64,000 bases of DNA from Acidobacteriota bacterium (GCA_029562975.1 JAKQTR010000041.1:124001-188000), one strand, 5' to 3'. Shown: positions 9,438 to 20,411, counted from the stretch's first letter. Notes: a model not told the origin generated them from the letters alone. Numbers and translations are program-made.

Positions 9438-10205
9438 ATGTCCCGGCCTCTCAACCGCCGCCTGCTCCTCGTCTTCGCGCATCCCGACGACGAGTCGGTG
9501 TTCGCCGCCGGAGTGGTGTGCCGGACGGTAGCCGGGGGCGGGCGCGTGGCCCTCTGCACGGCGACACCCGGCGAGCACGGGAAGCTGGGCGATCCGCCGG
9601 TCTGTTCGCGGGAGAACCTGGGCCGCGCCCGGCAGGCGGAGCTGATGGAAGCGTGCCGCATTCTCGGCATCTCGACGATACGGCTCCTGGGCTACCCGGA
9701 TCGTGCGCTTGCCGTCGCGCCCGCGGACACGATCCGGCGGCAGCTTGTCGAAGTCATCCGGGCCGTGCGCCCCCAGGTGGTGGCCACCTTCGAGCCCAAC
9801 GGCACGAACCTCCATCCCGACCACGTGGCCATCAGCCGCTTCGCGGGCGATGCCGTGAGCGCGGCGGCGGACGCGCGCTGGTACCCGGAGCTTGGGAAGC
9901 CGCACACCATCGCGCGCCTCGCCTGGACCTTGCCCGTGCGCCCGTGGGCGGTCTTGCGGCGCGGCGATCCGGCGCCGGAGCCGGGTGTGGACTTCGCGAT
10001 TGACGTCGAGGCGTTCGCGCGCCGGAAGGCCGCCGCGCTCAGGGCGCACCGGTCGCAGCACATCACCATCGACCGCATCTTCTTCTCGAAGCCGGATCGC
10101 GGGCGGCTGCTGAGCGTCGAATTGTTTCGCCAGGCGTTCGGCCCGCGCCTGGGGTCCGTGCCGGAGACCGACCTGTTCGCCGGGATCGCCGGCAGGTTGT
10201 CGTGA
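9438..10205 (+). CDS. PIG-L family deacetylase (LmbE-like)
   Basis: The 255-residue product carries the zinc-site motif AHPDDE near its N-terminus and the second metal-binding motif HPDHVA in the middle. These are the hallmarks of the PIG-L/LmbE N-acetylglucosaminyl deacetylases that act on GlcNAc-inositol, bacillithiol/mycothiol precursors or other N-acetylated sugars. Substrate is unknown here. An in-frame ATG lies 24 nt upstream at 9414, but the region before it is a pyrimidine-rich repeat, so I place the start just before the first strand (MSRPLNRRLLLVF). The S9 peptidase gene begins 13 nt after its stop and the two are probably cotranscribed. Confidence 0.88.
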   Translation: MSRPLNRRLLLVFAHPDDESVFAAGVVCRTVAGGGRVALCTATPGEHGKLGDPPVCSRENLGRARQAELMEACRILGISTIRLLGYPDRALAVAPADTIRRQLVEVIRAVRPQVVATFEPNGTNLHPDHVAISRFAGDAVSAAADARWYPELGKPHTIARLAWTLPVRPWAVLRRGDPAPEPGVDFAIDVEAFARRKAAALRAHRSQHITIDRIFFSKPDRGRLLSVELFRQAFGPRLGSVPETDLFAGIAGRLS

Positions 10206-10218
10206 CCAGGAGGTTGCC

Positions 10219-13200
10219 ATGCGTCGGGCGTTCGCGATACTGACCCTCTCGCTGTCGGTCCTGCTGGGGCTCGCGCCGTTGACGGCCCGGCACGCCGCGA
10301 CGATCGGCGCGCCCGCGGCCCGGGCGCAGGTTTCGGCGCCGTCGGCCGAACCGACCGGTTCCGGGCAGTCGGGTGCGCCGTCTGCCGCGGCGGCTGCCGC
10401 GCCGCGGCCGATGGAACTGCCCGACATCCTGGCCTGGAAAAGCATCGGCGCCAGCGCGGTGTCCGACGATGGCCGCTGGTTCGCCTACCGGCTGTCGCCC
10501 GTCGTCGGCGACAGCGAGGTCGTGGTGCGGGCGGTCGAGGGCGACAAGGCTTACACGTTTCCGGCGGGCGAGGCGCCGTCCGCGGGAGGGCGGCCAGGAG
10601 GGCCTGGAGACGAGCCCGGCCTGCCCGCGGCCGCGCTCCAGTTCTCGGCCGACTCGAAGTGGGCTGCGTTCATGGTCTACCCGACGCGCGCAGAGGCTCA
10701 GCGCGCACGGAGCCAGCGGCGGCCCGCGGCGCAGCCGAAGGCGCGCCTGCTCGATCTCGAGTCGGGAACGGACGTCGCGTTCGACAACGTGCGGCGCTTC
10801 GCGTTCGCGGGCGAGCGCGGCGGATGGATCGCCATGCAGAAGGCGCCGGCGGGCGCCGGCGGAACGGCGGTTGGTGCTCCTCCGGCCCAGGGCCCGGCTC
10901 GCGGGGGATCGGGAGGCGATGCGGCCGGCGACCGGCCGAAGGGCACGGACCTCATTTTGCGCGAGCTTGCGACGGGGCGCGACCTGAACGTCGGCAACGT
11001 CTCGGAGTTCGCCTTCGACAAGTCGGGGCGCTACCTGGCCCTCGTCATCGACGCGCCCGACAAGGCCGGGAACGGCGTCCAGGTGAGGGACATGGAGACC
11101 GGCGTCGTGCAGGCGCTCGACAGCGCCAGCGCCTCGTACGAGCGCCTGTCGTGGACCGAGAAGGGCGACGGCCTGTCGGTCATCCGGGGCAGAGACGACG
11201 AGCGATACCGCGACAAGCGGTACGCAGCCATCGGCTTCACGGGATTCGGCGCCGCCGGCGCCCTGCAGCGCGTCGTTTATGATCCCGCCTCCGACGAGGG
11301 GTTCCCGCAGGGCTTCTCGATCAGTCCGGCCCGCAGCGCCGTTTGGACCGAGGATCTCGGCGCCCTCCTGTTCGGCATCCGGGAACTCGAGAAGGCGGAG
11401 CCGAAGCCCGGGGCGACGCCGGCCGACAAGGGGCCCGCCGACAGCCCGGGCGCGCCCGCGCCTCCTCCGGCCCCCGAGACGCCGGACGACGACAAGGTGG
11501 ACCTGGTCCTGTGGCACTACAAGGACCCGCGCCTCCAGTCGCAGCAGCGGGTGCAGGAGCAGGCGGACAAGAACTTCAGCTACCTCTCGATCTTCCGCGT
11601 GAAGGAGAACCGGTTCATCCGGCTCGCCGACGACGAGGTGCGCAGCGTCAGCGCTGCGCCGAAGCAGCGGTACGGCATCGGCCTCGACATGCGGGCGTAC
11701 GAGTTGATGGGCAACCTCGACGGCCGCCGCTACCAGGACGTGTACGTCATCGACCTGCGGACGGGCGAGCGGAAGCTGGCGGTCAGGAAGCTGCGGAACA
11801 TGGGGCAGCCGTCCCCCGACGGCTCGAAGTTCTTCTACTACGACGACGGCCACTACTTCTCGTACGACATGGCGTCGGGTGCGTCCGTGAATCTCACGAA
11901 GAGCGTCCCGGCGTCGTTCATCGACGTCGACCAGGACACGAACGTCGTCAAGCCGCCGACGCCCGCCCTGGGCTGGACGAAGGACAGCGACGCCGTGCTG
12001 CTCTCCGACGGCTGGGACATCTGGCGGGTGCCCGTGTCCGGCGGAACGGCGTCGAACCTGACGGCGAACGGCCGGAGGGACGGCCTCCGCTACCGGTCAC
12101 TGCTCCGGCTGGACCCGGAGGAGAAGGGGTTCGACCTCTCGGCGCCGCGCTACGTGTCGATGTTCGGCGAGGCGACGAAGAAAGGCGGCATCGGGCTCAT
12201 CGAACCCGGGCAAGCCGGCGTGCGGCGGCTCCTCTGGGACGACGCCGTGTTCGGACTGCAGAAGGCGGCCAAGGCCGACGTGTACCTGTACACGCGATCC
12301 ACCTTCAACGAGCCGCCGGACGTCCATGCGACCGGCGCCTCACTCCAGCCGGGGCGGAGGCTCTCGGATCTGCGGGCGCAGGTGGGCGCCTTCACGTGGT
12401 CCGGAGGCTCGCTGCTCGTGAGCTATGCCGTGAAGCTCGGCAAGGGGGCCCCGGCCAAGACGCTGCAGGGCTCGCTGTTCCTGCCGGCCGGTTACGAGAG
12501 GGGCCGGACGTACCCCACCATCGTCTACATCTACGAGCGGTTGACGCAGAACCACAACGCGTTCGCGGCGCCCACGGCGAACGGCTTCAACAAGTCGGTG
12601 TACACGAGCAACGGCTACGCCGTGCTGATGCCGGACATCGCCTACGCGCTGAACGATCCCGGCGTCTCGGCCGTGGCGTGCATCACGTCGGCGCTCAAGG
12701 CCGCCATCGCGACCGGAGTAGTGGATCCGAAGCGCGTCGCGCTGCACGGGCACTCCTGGGGCGGCTACCAGACGGCCTTCGCCGTGACGCAGACCCAGGC
12801 GTTCGCGGCGGCGGTCGCGGGCGCGCCGCTCACGAACATGGTCAGCATGTACAGCCTGATCTACAAGAACAGCGGCGGCACGAACCAGGCGATCTTCGAG
12901 AGCAGCCAGGGTCGCTTCCTCGGGGGGTACTGGGACAACTGGGAGGCCTACGTCCGGAATTCTCCGGTCAACTTCGCCCGGAACGTGAAGACGCCGCTCA
13001 TCATCCTGCACAACGACCAGGACGGGGCCGTGGACTTCACGCAGGGCGTTGAGTACTTCAACACGCTCAGGCGCCTCGGCAAGAACGTCATCATGCTGGA
13101 GTACGTCGGCGAGAACCACGGCCTCGCGAAGCAGGCGAACCGGCAGGACTACACGATCCGCATGAAGGAGTTCTTCGACCACTACCTCAAGGGTGCGCCA

Positions 13201-13341
13201 GCGCCCGCGTGGATGATCGAGGGCGTGCCGCGGCTGAAGATGGCGGACCACCTCAAAGAGCGCGCGGACCTTAGGAAGTCCGCCGCGGAGCGCGAGAAGG
13301 AGCGGGCGGCCCTGCCCGTGAGGGAGGCGGAGAGGAAGTAG
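10219..13341 (+). CDS. Exported S9-family (prolyl oligopeptidase-like) serine peptidase
   Basis: The 1,040-residue protein has a signal peptide (about 1-36) and an Ala/Pro-rich linker. A long beta-propeller-like region follows, containing repeated WD-type segments and a Pro-rich insertion near 400. The C-terminal alpha/beta hydrolase domain starts near residue 740. The catalytic triad is visible: S846 in GHSWGG, D935 in HNDQDGAV and H967 in GENHG. This matches S9 peptidases such as dipeptidyl peptidase IV or acylaminoacyl peptidase relatives, probably periplasmic peptide degradation. A strong AGGAGG precedes the ATG. The insertions make it longer than typical 650-750-residue members. It follows the PIG-L gene closely. 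Confidence 0.9.
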   Translation: MRRAFAILTLSLSVLLGLAPLTARHAATIGAPAARAQVSAPSAEPTGSGQSGAPSAAAAAAPRPMELPDILAWKSIGASAVSDDGRWFAYRLSPVVGDSEVVVRAVEGDKAYTFPAGEAPSAGGRPGGPGDEPGLPAAALQFSADSKWAAFMVYPTRAEAQRARSQRRPAAQPKARLLDLESGTDVAFDNVRRFAFAGERGGWIAMQKAPAGAGGTAVGAPPAQGPARGGSGGDAAGDRPKGTDLILRELATGRDLNVGNVSEFAFDKSGRYLALVIDAPDKAGNGVQVRDMETGVVQALDSASASYERLSWTEKGDGLSVIRGRDDERYRDKRYAAIGFTGFGAAGALQRVVYDPASDEGFPQGFSISPARSAVWTEDLGALLFGIRELEKAEPKPGATPADKGPADSPGAPAPPPAPETPDDDKVDLVLWHYKDPRLQSQQRVQEQADKNFSYLSIFRVKENRFIRLADDEVRSVSAAPKQRYGIGLDMRAYELMGNLDGRRYQDVYVIDLRTGERKLAVRKLRNMGQPSPDGSKFFYYDDGHYFSYDMASGASVNLTKSVPASFIDVDQDTNVVKPPTPALGWTKDSDAVLLSDGWDIWRVPVSGGTASNLTANGRRDGLRYRSLLRLDPEEKGFDLSAPRYVSMFGEATKKGGIGLIEPGQAGVRRLLWDDAVFGLQKAAKADVYLYTRSTFNEPPDVHATGASLQPGRRLSDLRAQVGAFTWSGGSLLVSYAVKLGKGAPAKTLQGSLFLPAGYERGRTYPTIVYIYERLTQNHNAFAAPTANGFNKSVYTSNGYAVLMPDIAYALNDPGVSAVACITSALKAAIATGVVDPKRVALHGHSWGGYQTAFAVTQTQAFAAAVAGAPLTNMVSMYSLIYKNSGGTNQAIFESSQGRFLGGYWDNWEAYVRNSPVNFARNVKTPLIILHNDQDGAVDFTQGVEYFNTLRRLGKNVIMLEYVGENHGLAKQANRQDYTIRMKEFFDHYLKGAPAPAWMIEGVPRLKMADHLKERADLRKSAAEREKERAALPVREAERK

Positions 13342-13379
13342 GTTGGAGTATGGGGTTTTGGCCCGCGCGATGCCCGCGG

Positions 13380-13385
13380 TAGCAT
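13380..13385 (+). promoter_or_regulatory. Predicted -10 element, leaderless start of NUDIX gene
   Basis: TAGCAT lies 6 nt before the ATG of the NUDIX gene, with no Shine-Dalgarno between. Spacing matches the other TANNNT-start pairs of this window. Confidence 0.4.
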
Positions 13386-13391
13386 GGACCG

Positions 13392-14069
13392 ATGGCTGTG
13401 CCGCCATTCGAGGAACTGCTTGCAGTGGTCGCGCGGGGACTGGCGCGGCTGCCGGGCGCCGCGGCCCAGAACCGGATGGCGCCGGTTCCTAGGCCTGGCG
13501 GGACGCGGCCGAGGGTGACCGGCGGGGCGCGGCCCGCGGCAGCCCTGCTGCTGCTCTTCCCGGCGGACGGCGTGTCGGCGTCGCTGCTTCTGACCAAGCG
13601 TTCGCAGGCCCTGGTGCAGCATCCCGGCCAGGTGTCGCTGCCTGGCGGGGCGGTGAACGCAGGCGAGTCGATCGAAGACGCCGCCATGCGGGAAGCGCGC
13701 GAGGAAACCGGCATCGAGCCGGCATCGGTCCGGACGCTGGGCCGTCTGACGCCTCTGCACATCCCCGTGAGCGGATTCGTGCTCCATACGGTGGTCGGCG
13801 CCGCGAGTGCGCGGCCGGTGGTGCGCCCCGCTCCCTGGGAGGTGGAGCGGATCATCGAGGCGCCCGTCGAGCACCTGCTTGACTCGGCGCGCCACCTGCG
13901 GACGACTCGCGTGCGCGACGGCATCGAGCTCGATATGCCGTTTTTCGAGCTCGACGGCGAGCAGGTTTGGGGTGCGACGGCGATGGTTCTGGCCGAGTTC
14001 GTGGCGCTGCTCGGCGTGGCGGTCAGCCCCGCGGCAGCCAAAAGGGGTCGGGACGGTTTACGCAACTAA
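13392..14069 (+). CDS. NUDIX hydrolase, CoA pyrophosphatase-like (NudL family)
   Basis: The 225-residue product has a full NUDIX box (G-x5-E-x7-REExxEE-xG: GGAVNAGES...REAREETG). Immediately before it is the CoA-pyrophosphatase signature LLTKRS...HPGQVSLPGG, which matches the UPF0035/NuBa motif of NudL/YeaB. Expected reaction: hydrolysis of CoA or its derivatives to 3',5'-ADP and 4'-phosphopantetheine. The last residues (about KRGRDGLRN) and the TAA stop are encoded by the left arm of a palindromic repeat, so the natural C-terminus was probably replaced when the repeat arrived. The gene stands alone between the S9 peptidase and parC. Confidence 0.87.
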   Translation: MAVPPFEELLAVVARGLARLPGAAAQNRMAPVPRPGGTRPRVTGGARPAAALLLLFPADGVSASLLLTKRSQALVQHPGQVSLPGGAVNAGESIEDAAMREAREETGIEPASVRTLGRLTPLHIPVSGFVLHTVVGAASARPVVRPAPWEVERIIEAPVEHLLDSARHLRTTRVRDGIELDMPFFELDGEQVWGATAMVLAEFVALLGVAVSPAAAKRGRDGLRN

Positions 14070-14117
14070 CAGAACTGTGTTTCATTTTTCGTCGGTTGCG
14101 TAAATCGTCCCGACCCC
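14044..14117. repeat. Palindromic element A (GGGGTCGGGACG family)
   Basis: Arms of 23 nt at 14044-14066 and 14095-14117 are inverted copies with one G-T type mismatch. They begin GGGGTCGGGACG and share the outer sequence with elements B (36063-36141) and C (48078-48196). The 28-nt centre is A/T-rich. The NUDIX stop codon is at its inner edge. It could fold into a transcription terminator between the NUDIX gene and parC. Confidence 0.85.
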
Positions 14118-14150
14118 CTCCCTCTCGATCGCAGGAGGAGTAACAGACCG

Positions 14151-16616
<2,466 letters not shown>

Positions 16617-17166
16617 GGCGGAGGCGGGTGCCACGGTGACGAGGTGCCTCCGGAGCCCGGGTGCCGAATCGCACGGGTCGCCTCGGTTTGCTGGGATTCG
16701 AAGACAGGCGCGCGTCCGTTGTTGCATGGGCGTGCGGGCAGCCGCTGTTCGAGATCGGCCGGAACCGGGTCTCCCCCAGGCGCATCACGGCGGAACCACG
16801 GAGCGCAGCTGATCGGCCACGGCGCGCCAGGCCGCGTCTGCGGGCCTCGGACGGCACTGCCTCATGACGGCCGAGGTCATCGGATGTAGGATCCGAAGGG
16901 GCCGTTCCCGGACGCCGAACTCGCCGTGCGCGGGCTGGCAAGGCCCCGAGGGCCGTCCGGTCACTCCGGGCATTGGAGCGGCGGGATGAGCGAGAGCAGG
17001 CGCTGATGGCGCAGGCGATTCCGGCACATGCGTCGGGCAGGGACTGGAGGCAAGCCAGCCGGCGGCGCGGGTGGGCTGCCGCCGGCCCGATTGACCGCGC
17101 GCAGCACTTCCGAACCCGTCACCGACAAACCGCGCGTCTTGGCGGCCGCATGCGTCAGGCTCGGAG
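16617..17166. other. About 550 bases without a recognisable gene
   Basis: Open frames occur on both strands but none has a recognisable motif, ribosome-binding site or codon pattern of a real gene. No tRNA-like cloverleaf or strong hairpin was seen. It separates parC from the nucleotidyltransferase pair. Confidence 0.5.
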
Positions 17167-17172
17167 TAGGAT
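17167..17172 (+). promoter_or_regulatory. Predicted -10 element, leaderless start of the 86-aa/nucleotidyltransferase operon
   Basis: TAGGAT lies 8 nt before the GTG at 17181. There is no Shine-Dalgarno in the gap. Confidence 0.35.
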
Positions 17173-17180
17173 AGAACGTC

Positions 17181-17441
17181 GTGCCGGCAGGGTTCAGCGA
17201 TACCGATCGGGAGAGCCTCCAGGTGCAGGTGGACCTGCTGCGCCGGGCGACGCCGAGCCGGCGCCTGCAATTGGCCTTCTCGCTCTCTGCGGACGTGATG
17301 TCGCTTGCCCTGGCGGGCATCCGCCGGCGCGAGCCGGGAGCCACTCCTGCGCGAGCGGGTGTCGTGTTCGTCGCCACCCAGTACGGCCCCGAACTGGCGA
17401 GTGCGGTGCGAGCGCGGATCGAGGACGAGCGATTGCCATGA
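17181..17441 (+). CDS. Small helical protein paired with nucleotidyltransferase
   Basis: The 86-residue product begins at a GTG. It is predicted mostly helical, with the patches RRATPSRRLQLAFSLS and VVFVATQYGPELASAVRARI. No known domain motif is visible. Its stop overlaps the ATG of the nucleotidyltransferase (ATGA), which implies translational coupling and a fixed stoichiometry. This small-plus-NTase layout is reminiscent of two-gene toxin-antitoxin units in which the upstream small protein is the antitoxin or substrate-binding partner. Function is inference; the coupling is seen directly. Its start codon lies 8 nt behind a TAGGAT hexamer. Confidence 0.72.
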   Translation: MPAGFSDTDRESLQVQVDLLRRATPSRRLQLAFSLSADVMSLALAGIRRREPGATPARAGVVFVATQYGPELASAVRARIEDERLP

Positions 17442-18046
17442 ACGCGTCCGACTTGACCAGGGCCCTCACACTGGTCCTCGAAGCGTTCGATCGGCTCGGC
17501 GTCCGCCACTTCATTGGGGGCTCAGTTGCCAGTTCCGTTCATGGCATCGCGCGAGCCAGTCTCGACGTTGACCTCGTGGCGGAATTGGAGCCGATCCATG
17601 CTCGGCCATTGGTCGCCGCGCTCGAAGGCGCCTTCTACGTCGATGAGCGTCGCGTGCGGCGGGCCATCGAGCAGCGGCGGTCGTTCAACCTGATCCATCT
17701 GGCGTCCATGTTCAAGATCGACGTGTTCGTGTCGAAGGGTCGCCCGTTCGACGCGGCGTCGTTCTCCAGGGTCCGCCGAGAACGGCTCGGGCCGGATCCC
17801 CACGACCGCGGCATCCCGCTCGCGTCTGCCGAAGACGTGCTCTTGGCGAAGCTCGAGTGGTTCCGGCGCGGCGGCGAATCCTCAGAGCGCCAGTGGGACG
17901 ACGTCCTGGGCCTGCTGCGAGTCAGCGCGGGCGCGATCGATCACGAGTACCTCAGCCACTGGGCAGCGGTCCTCGGCGTGACGGACCTCCTGGAGCGCGC
18001 GGTCGGCCAAGCGGCCGACGCGGTGTCCGGCGAGCCGGATTCGTAG
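17438..18046 (+). CDS. Pol-beta-fold nucleotidyltransferase (AbiEii/MNT-like)
   Basis: The 202-residue protein has the hallmarks of a minimal nucleotidyltransferase. The GGS motif is at residues 27-29 (IGGSVASSVHG), the metal-binding pair D43 and D45 is in SLDVDLV, and a third acidic residue, D95, is in FKIDVFV. All catalytic positions are therefore intact. The C-terminal half is helical and contains DVLLAKLEWFRRGGESSERQWDD, a segment seen in chromosomal AbiEii-like NTases. It could transfer a nucleotide to a protein or tRNA. The start is the ATG overlapping the stop of the 86-residue gene. A role as toxin, or as a housekeeping modifier, cannot be decided from sequence. Confidence 0.82.
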   Translation: MNASDLTRALTLVLEAFDRLGVRHFIGGSVASSVHGIARASLDVDLVAELEPIHARPLVAALEGAFYVDERRVRRAIEQRRSFNLIHLASMFKIDVFVSKGRPFDAASFSRVRRERLGPDPHDRGIPLASAEDVLLAKLEWFRRGGESSERQWDDVLGLLRVSAGAIDHEYLSHWAAVLGVTDLLERAVGQAADAVSGEPDS

Positions 18047-18053
18047 GCGCGAG

Positions 18054-18615
18054 ATGCGCAACCTGGAGATCAAAGGCTCGCGTCGCCTCTCTGTCGCCTG
18101 CCCGGGCCCGCCTGAACAGGCTGCGCGGGGCGGCCCGGGAGCCCGTCGTCCGGCAGACGGACTGGTACTTCCGCGTGTTGAAAGGGCGGCTCAAGCTCAG
18201 AGTGCTCGGCGGCCGACGCGATGGCGAATTGATCCTCTACGTCCGGCCGGACAGGGCGTCCGTTCGAACCAGCAAGTTCCGGGTGCTGCCCGTCGCGGAC
18301 GCTACCGCCGCGCGCGCGCTGCTCGAGGCGATGTTCGGCCTGCGGGCGAGCGTGCGAAAACGGCGGGAGATCTGGATCTACAAGAACGCCCGGATCCACC
18401 TCGACCAGGTGGACGGACTGGGCCGCTTCGTCGAGATCGAAGCCATGGTCTCCGAGGGTGCGGCCCAAGCGCGTGCGCTGATGGCGCAACTGCGCGGGGT
18501 ACTCGGTATCCGCTCGGCTGACCTGATCGCTGGGTCCTACGCCGAGATGCTCAACGAGCGCAGTCACGCCCTTCGCACGGCGCGCGGCGGGAAACGTACT
18601 GCCAGTCGAGGCTGA
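18054..18615 (+). CDS. CYTH-domain (class IV adenylate cyclase-like) protein, frameshifted near the start
   Basis: The natural start MRNLEIK lies in one frame (ATG at 18054), but the rest continues in the next frame from about 18073 (KARVASLSPARARL). Removing one A from the AAA at 18072-18074 restores MRNLEIKARV, the usual N-terminus of the family. Downstream the CYTH signatures are intact: DWYFRVLKGRLKLRVL, a Lys/Arg-rich strand, RIHLDQVDGLGRFVEIE. Such proteins form a triphosphate tunnel and act as adenylate cyclase or triphosphatase. The shift may be an assembly error, a real mutation or, less likely, programmed. The stop codon lies inside a 9-bp-arm hairpin repeat. It follows the nucleotidyltransferase by 7 nt. 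Confidence 0.72.
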
Positions 18616-18683
18616 AGCCTCGACCTCCGTCCCGAACGCAGGACGCGGCGTTGTGCGCCCGTCGTCGGGGCTGACGCCCCGAC
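18605..18683. repeat. Two hairpin repeats of the GTCGRGGCT family
   Basis: Unit 1: GTCGAGGCT at 18605-18613 and its inverted copy at 18616-18624. Unit 2: GTCGGGGC at 18664-18671 and its inverted copy at 18676-18683. Each is followed by CTCCG. The tops are the same (TGA/TGAC) while arm bases differ in a compensated way (A-T to G-C pairs), which argues that the hairpin itself is conserved. The CYTH stop codon is in unit 1. Confidence 0.75.
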
Positions 18684-18726
18684 CTCCGGCGGGCGGCCTG
18701 CGCTGGTGCGGCAAACCGAATCCCGG

Positions 18727-18765
18727 TCCCCGGGGTCCCGAGTCCCGAGACCCGAGTCCCGAGAT
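18727..18765. repeat. CCCGAGTC low-complexity patch
   Basis: Tandem imperfect copies of (G)TCCCGAGTCCCGAGACC. It ends 1-2 nt from the stop codon of the ferritin-like gene on the minus strand. A related patch is at 46062-46131. Confidence 0.6.
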
Positions 18766-18766
18766 G

Positions 18767-19282
18767 CTACTGCGCCACCGGCTCGTCCTCGTCGAAGTCC
18801 CCGGGGTCGTCGTCCGGGGGCATGCGGGCCAGCATGCCCTTGATGAGCTCCTGGTGCTCCAGTTCGTCCGCCCGCAGATCCTCGAAGAGGGAGCGGACGT
18901 CCGGGCTCGTCACGTGTTCAAGAGCCGCGTCGTAGAAGTCGTGGGCCTTCACCTCCGACGCGAGCGCGACCTCCATGGCTTCCCTGGCGGTCATGTAGAT
19001 GCGGGCCTGGTCGAACTCCGGGGCCTCCACGTCCCAGAGCGTCGCGCTCGAGATGCGCATGGGCGCATCGCCGAACAGCGCGTTCCGGCGCGCCTCGATC
19101 GCCGCTCGATGCTTGGCTTCGAAGCCTGCCATGTCGGCGTAGAAGTGCGCCGCGTCTGGCGTGTGGTGCAGCGACAGGTTGTCGGCGAACTCCTGGTACC
19201 GTTCCTGGGCCTCTTCTTCGATGAGGAGCGCGAGATCCAGGGCGTCCCGGAGGGACAGCGAGGCGAAGTCGAATTCCGGCAT
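18767..19282 (-). CDS. Ferritin-like (rubrerythrin-fold) protein
   Basis: The 171-residue product is a four-helix ferritin-like protein. Two helix pairs carry E-x(2-6)-E/H metal patterns: IEEEAQERYQEFA with FEAKH in the first half and EVKAHDFYDAALEH with DELEHQELI in the second. There is no rubredoxin CxxC tail, so it belongs to erythrin-like proteins that probably bind iron or a di-iron centre and handle oxidative stress. Function is inferred from the fold. I chose the ATG giving MPEFDFASLS; an upstream in-frame start would add 12 residues of low-complexity sequence. The acidic C-terminus (DDDPGDFDEDE) is noteworthy. Confidence 0.85.
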   Translation of the reverse strand: MPEFDFASLSLRDALDLALLIEEEAQERYQEFADNLSLHHTPDAAHFYADMAGFEAKHRAAIEARRNALFGDAPMRISSATLWDVEAPEFDQARIYMTAREAMEVALASEVKAHDFYDAALEHVTSPDVRSLFEDLRADELEHQELIKGMLARMPPDDDPGDFDEDEPVAQ

Positions 19283-19321
19283 GGCAGTACTCTGAGCGCG
19301 GGGAAGGGGCAGTGTCAATAG

Positions 19322-19391
19322 GGGTTAGGCGTCGGGGACTGGGGGCTGGGCTATTCTGGATTCTGACTCCTTTCCCCCCTTCCCCTCCTTC
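19322..19391. repeat. Composite low-complexity intergenic repeat, short copy
   Basis: Order is GGTTAGGCGTCGGGGACTGGGG, TTCTGGATTCTGACTCC, then a C/T tract. The same arrangement is seen at 9272-9412. The stop codon of the NapH-like gene abuts its right edge. Confidence 0.6.
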
Positions 19392-20405
19392 CTACTCGGG
19401 ATGCACCATCATGCCTGCCGCGGGGACGAGCGCGCGATACATTGCGTCGGGGATGTTGGAGTGCCAGTGCCCCGTCAGGCGGGCGAGGCTAACGGTTCCC
19501 GCGAAAACGGCGGCGATGACCGCGGCGACGAGCCACGTCGGGATCGCCCGCGACCGGCCCACCGCCAGGCGGAGCGCCCCCTGGGCCGGGCACGACGCAA
19601 TGCATTCCAGGCAGCCGGTGCACTCGGCCGACCTGACGGTGATCAGCCGATCCACCGGCAGCAGCGACGGGCACGCCTTCGCGCACTTCTCGCAGTCGAT
19701 GCAGACGTCCGGTTCCCGTCGGATCCGGGCCGGGCTGAAGAGGGCGGCGATGCCGACCAGCGCCCCGTAGGGGCACAAGGAGCGGCACCAGAGGTTCTTC
19801 ACGGCCAGCGAGCCTACGATGAGCATCGCAATGACGATGGCCGGCGTCGTCCCGATGTGCCGGAAGAAGTTCAGCATCTTGACGTCGGCGATCTGGCCGT
19901 AGGGGCTGAAGACGAAGGCCCGCAGGTCCTCCGCCGTCATGCTTGCGACGGCGTAGCCGAAGAACCCGAGCAGGAGGTACTTGAAGCTTCGGAGCGGGAT
20001 GTCGAGCCAGCGCGGAGCCTGGACGTTGCGCCCGAAGATCTCGCGCCCGCCCTGCCACAGCCACTCGGAGATCGTGCCAATCGGGCAGAGCCAGCTGCAG
20101 AACGCCTTGCGCGCGAGGAAGGAAATGCCGATGAACGCGGCGAGGAGGAACATTGCCGCCGGGTGCACCTCGGGGATGCGGCCGGTCAGGATGGCGTACT
20201 TGAGGTTCATCAGGCCAGCAATCGGCAGCCAGCCCTCGACGCCTGGCGGCCGGTTGACCTGGATGCTCTGACCGCCCGTCTCGTAGTAGCGGACGAAGAG
20301 GTAGAAGGTCGCGCCAATCCAGAGGTTGAGCAGGATGAAGGCCATCTGGAACGCGCGGCGGACGGCCGGCGTCCGGTCGGGCTGCCGGCGGGTGAACGTG
20401 GCCAT
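19392..20405 (-). CDS. NapH/CcoG-like polyferredoxin membrane protein
   Basis: The 337-residue protein has about five membrane segments. Two membrane-side cysteine motifs (CSWLCPIG and CRSLCPYGA) are typical of NapH/NosR/RdxA proteins. Two [4Fe-4S] ferredoxin motifs follow (CIDCEKCAKACP and CTGCLECIASCP). Such proteins pass electrons across or along the inner membrane to a periplasmic or maturation partner. No reductase gene is beside it, so the partner is unknown. The ATG lies 6 nt behind a TATTCT hexamer with no Shine-Dalgarno, consistent with a leaderless transcript. Confidence 0.88.
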   Translation of the reverse strand: MATFTRRQPDRTPAVRRAFQMAFILLNLWIGATFYLFVRYYETGGQSIQVNRPPGVEGWLPIAGLMNLKYAILTGRIPEVHPAAMFLLAAFIGISFLARKAFCSWLCPIGTISEWLWQGGREIFGRNVQAPRWLDIPLRSFKYLLLGFFGYAVASMTAEDLRAFVFSPYGQIADVKMLNFFRHIGTTPAIVIAMLIVGSLAVKNLWCRSLCPYGALVGIAALFSPARIRREPDVCIDCEKCAKACPSLLPVDRLITVRSAECTGCLECIASCPAQGALRLAVGRSRAIPTWLVAAVIAAVFAGTVSLARLTGHWHSNIPDAMYRALVPAAGMMVHPE

Positions 20406-20411
20406 GAGTCC

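Noticed and set aside
16617-17180. tRNA or small RNA gene in the gap after parC
   Set aside because: I looked for a T-arm GGTTCGAATCC-type motif and strong stem sets and found none.
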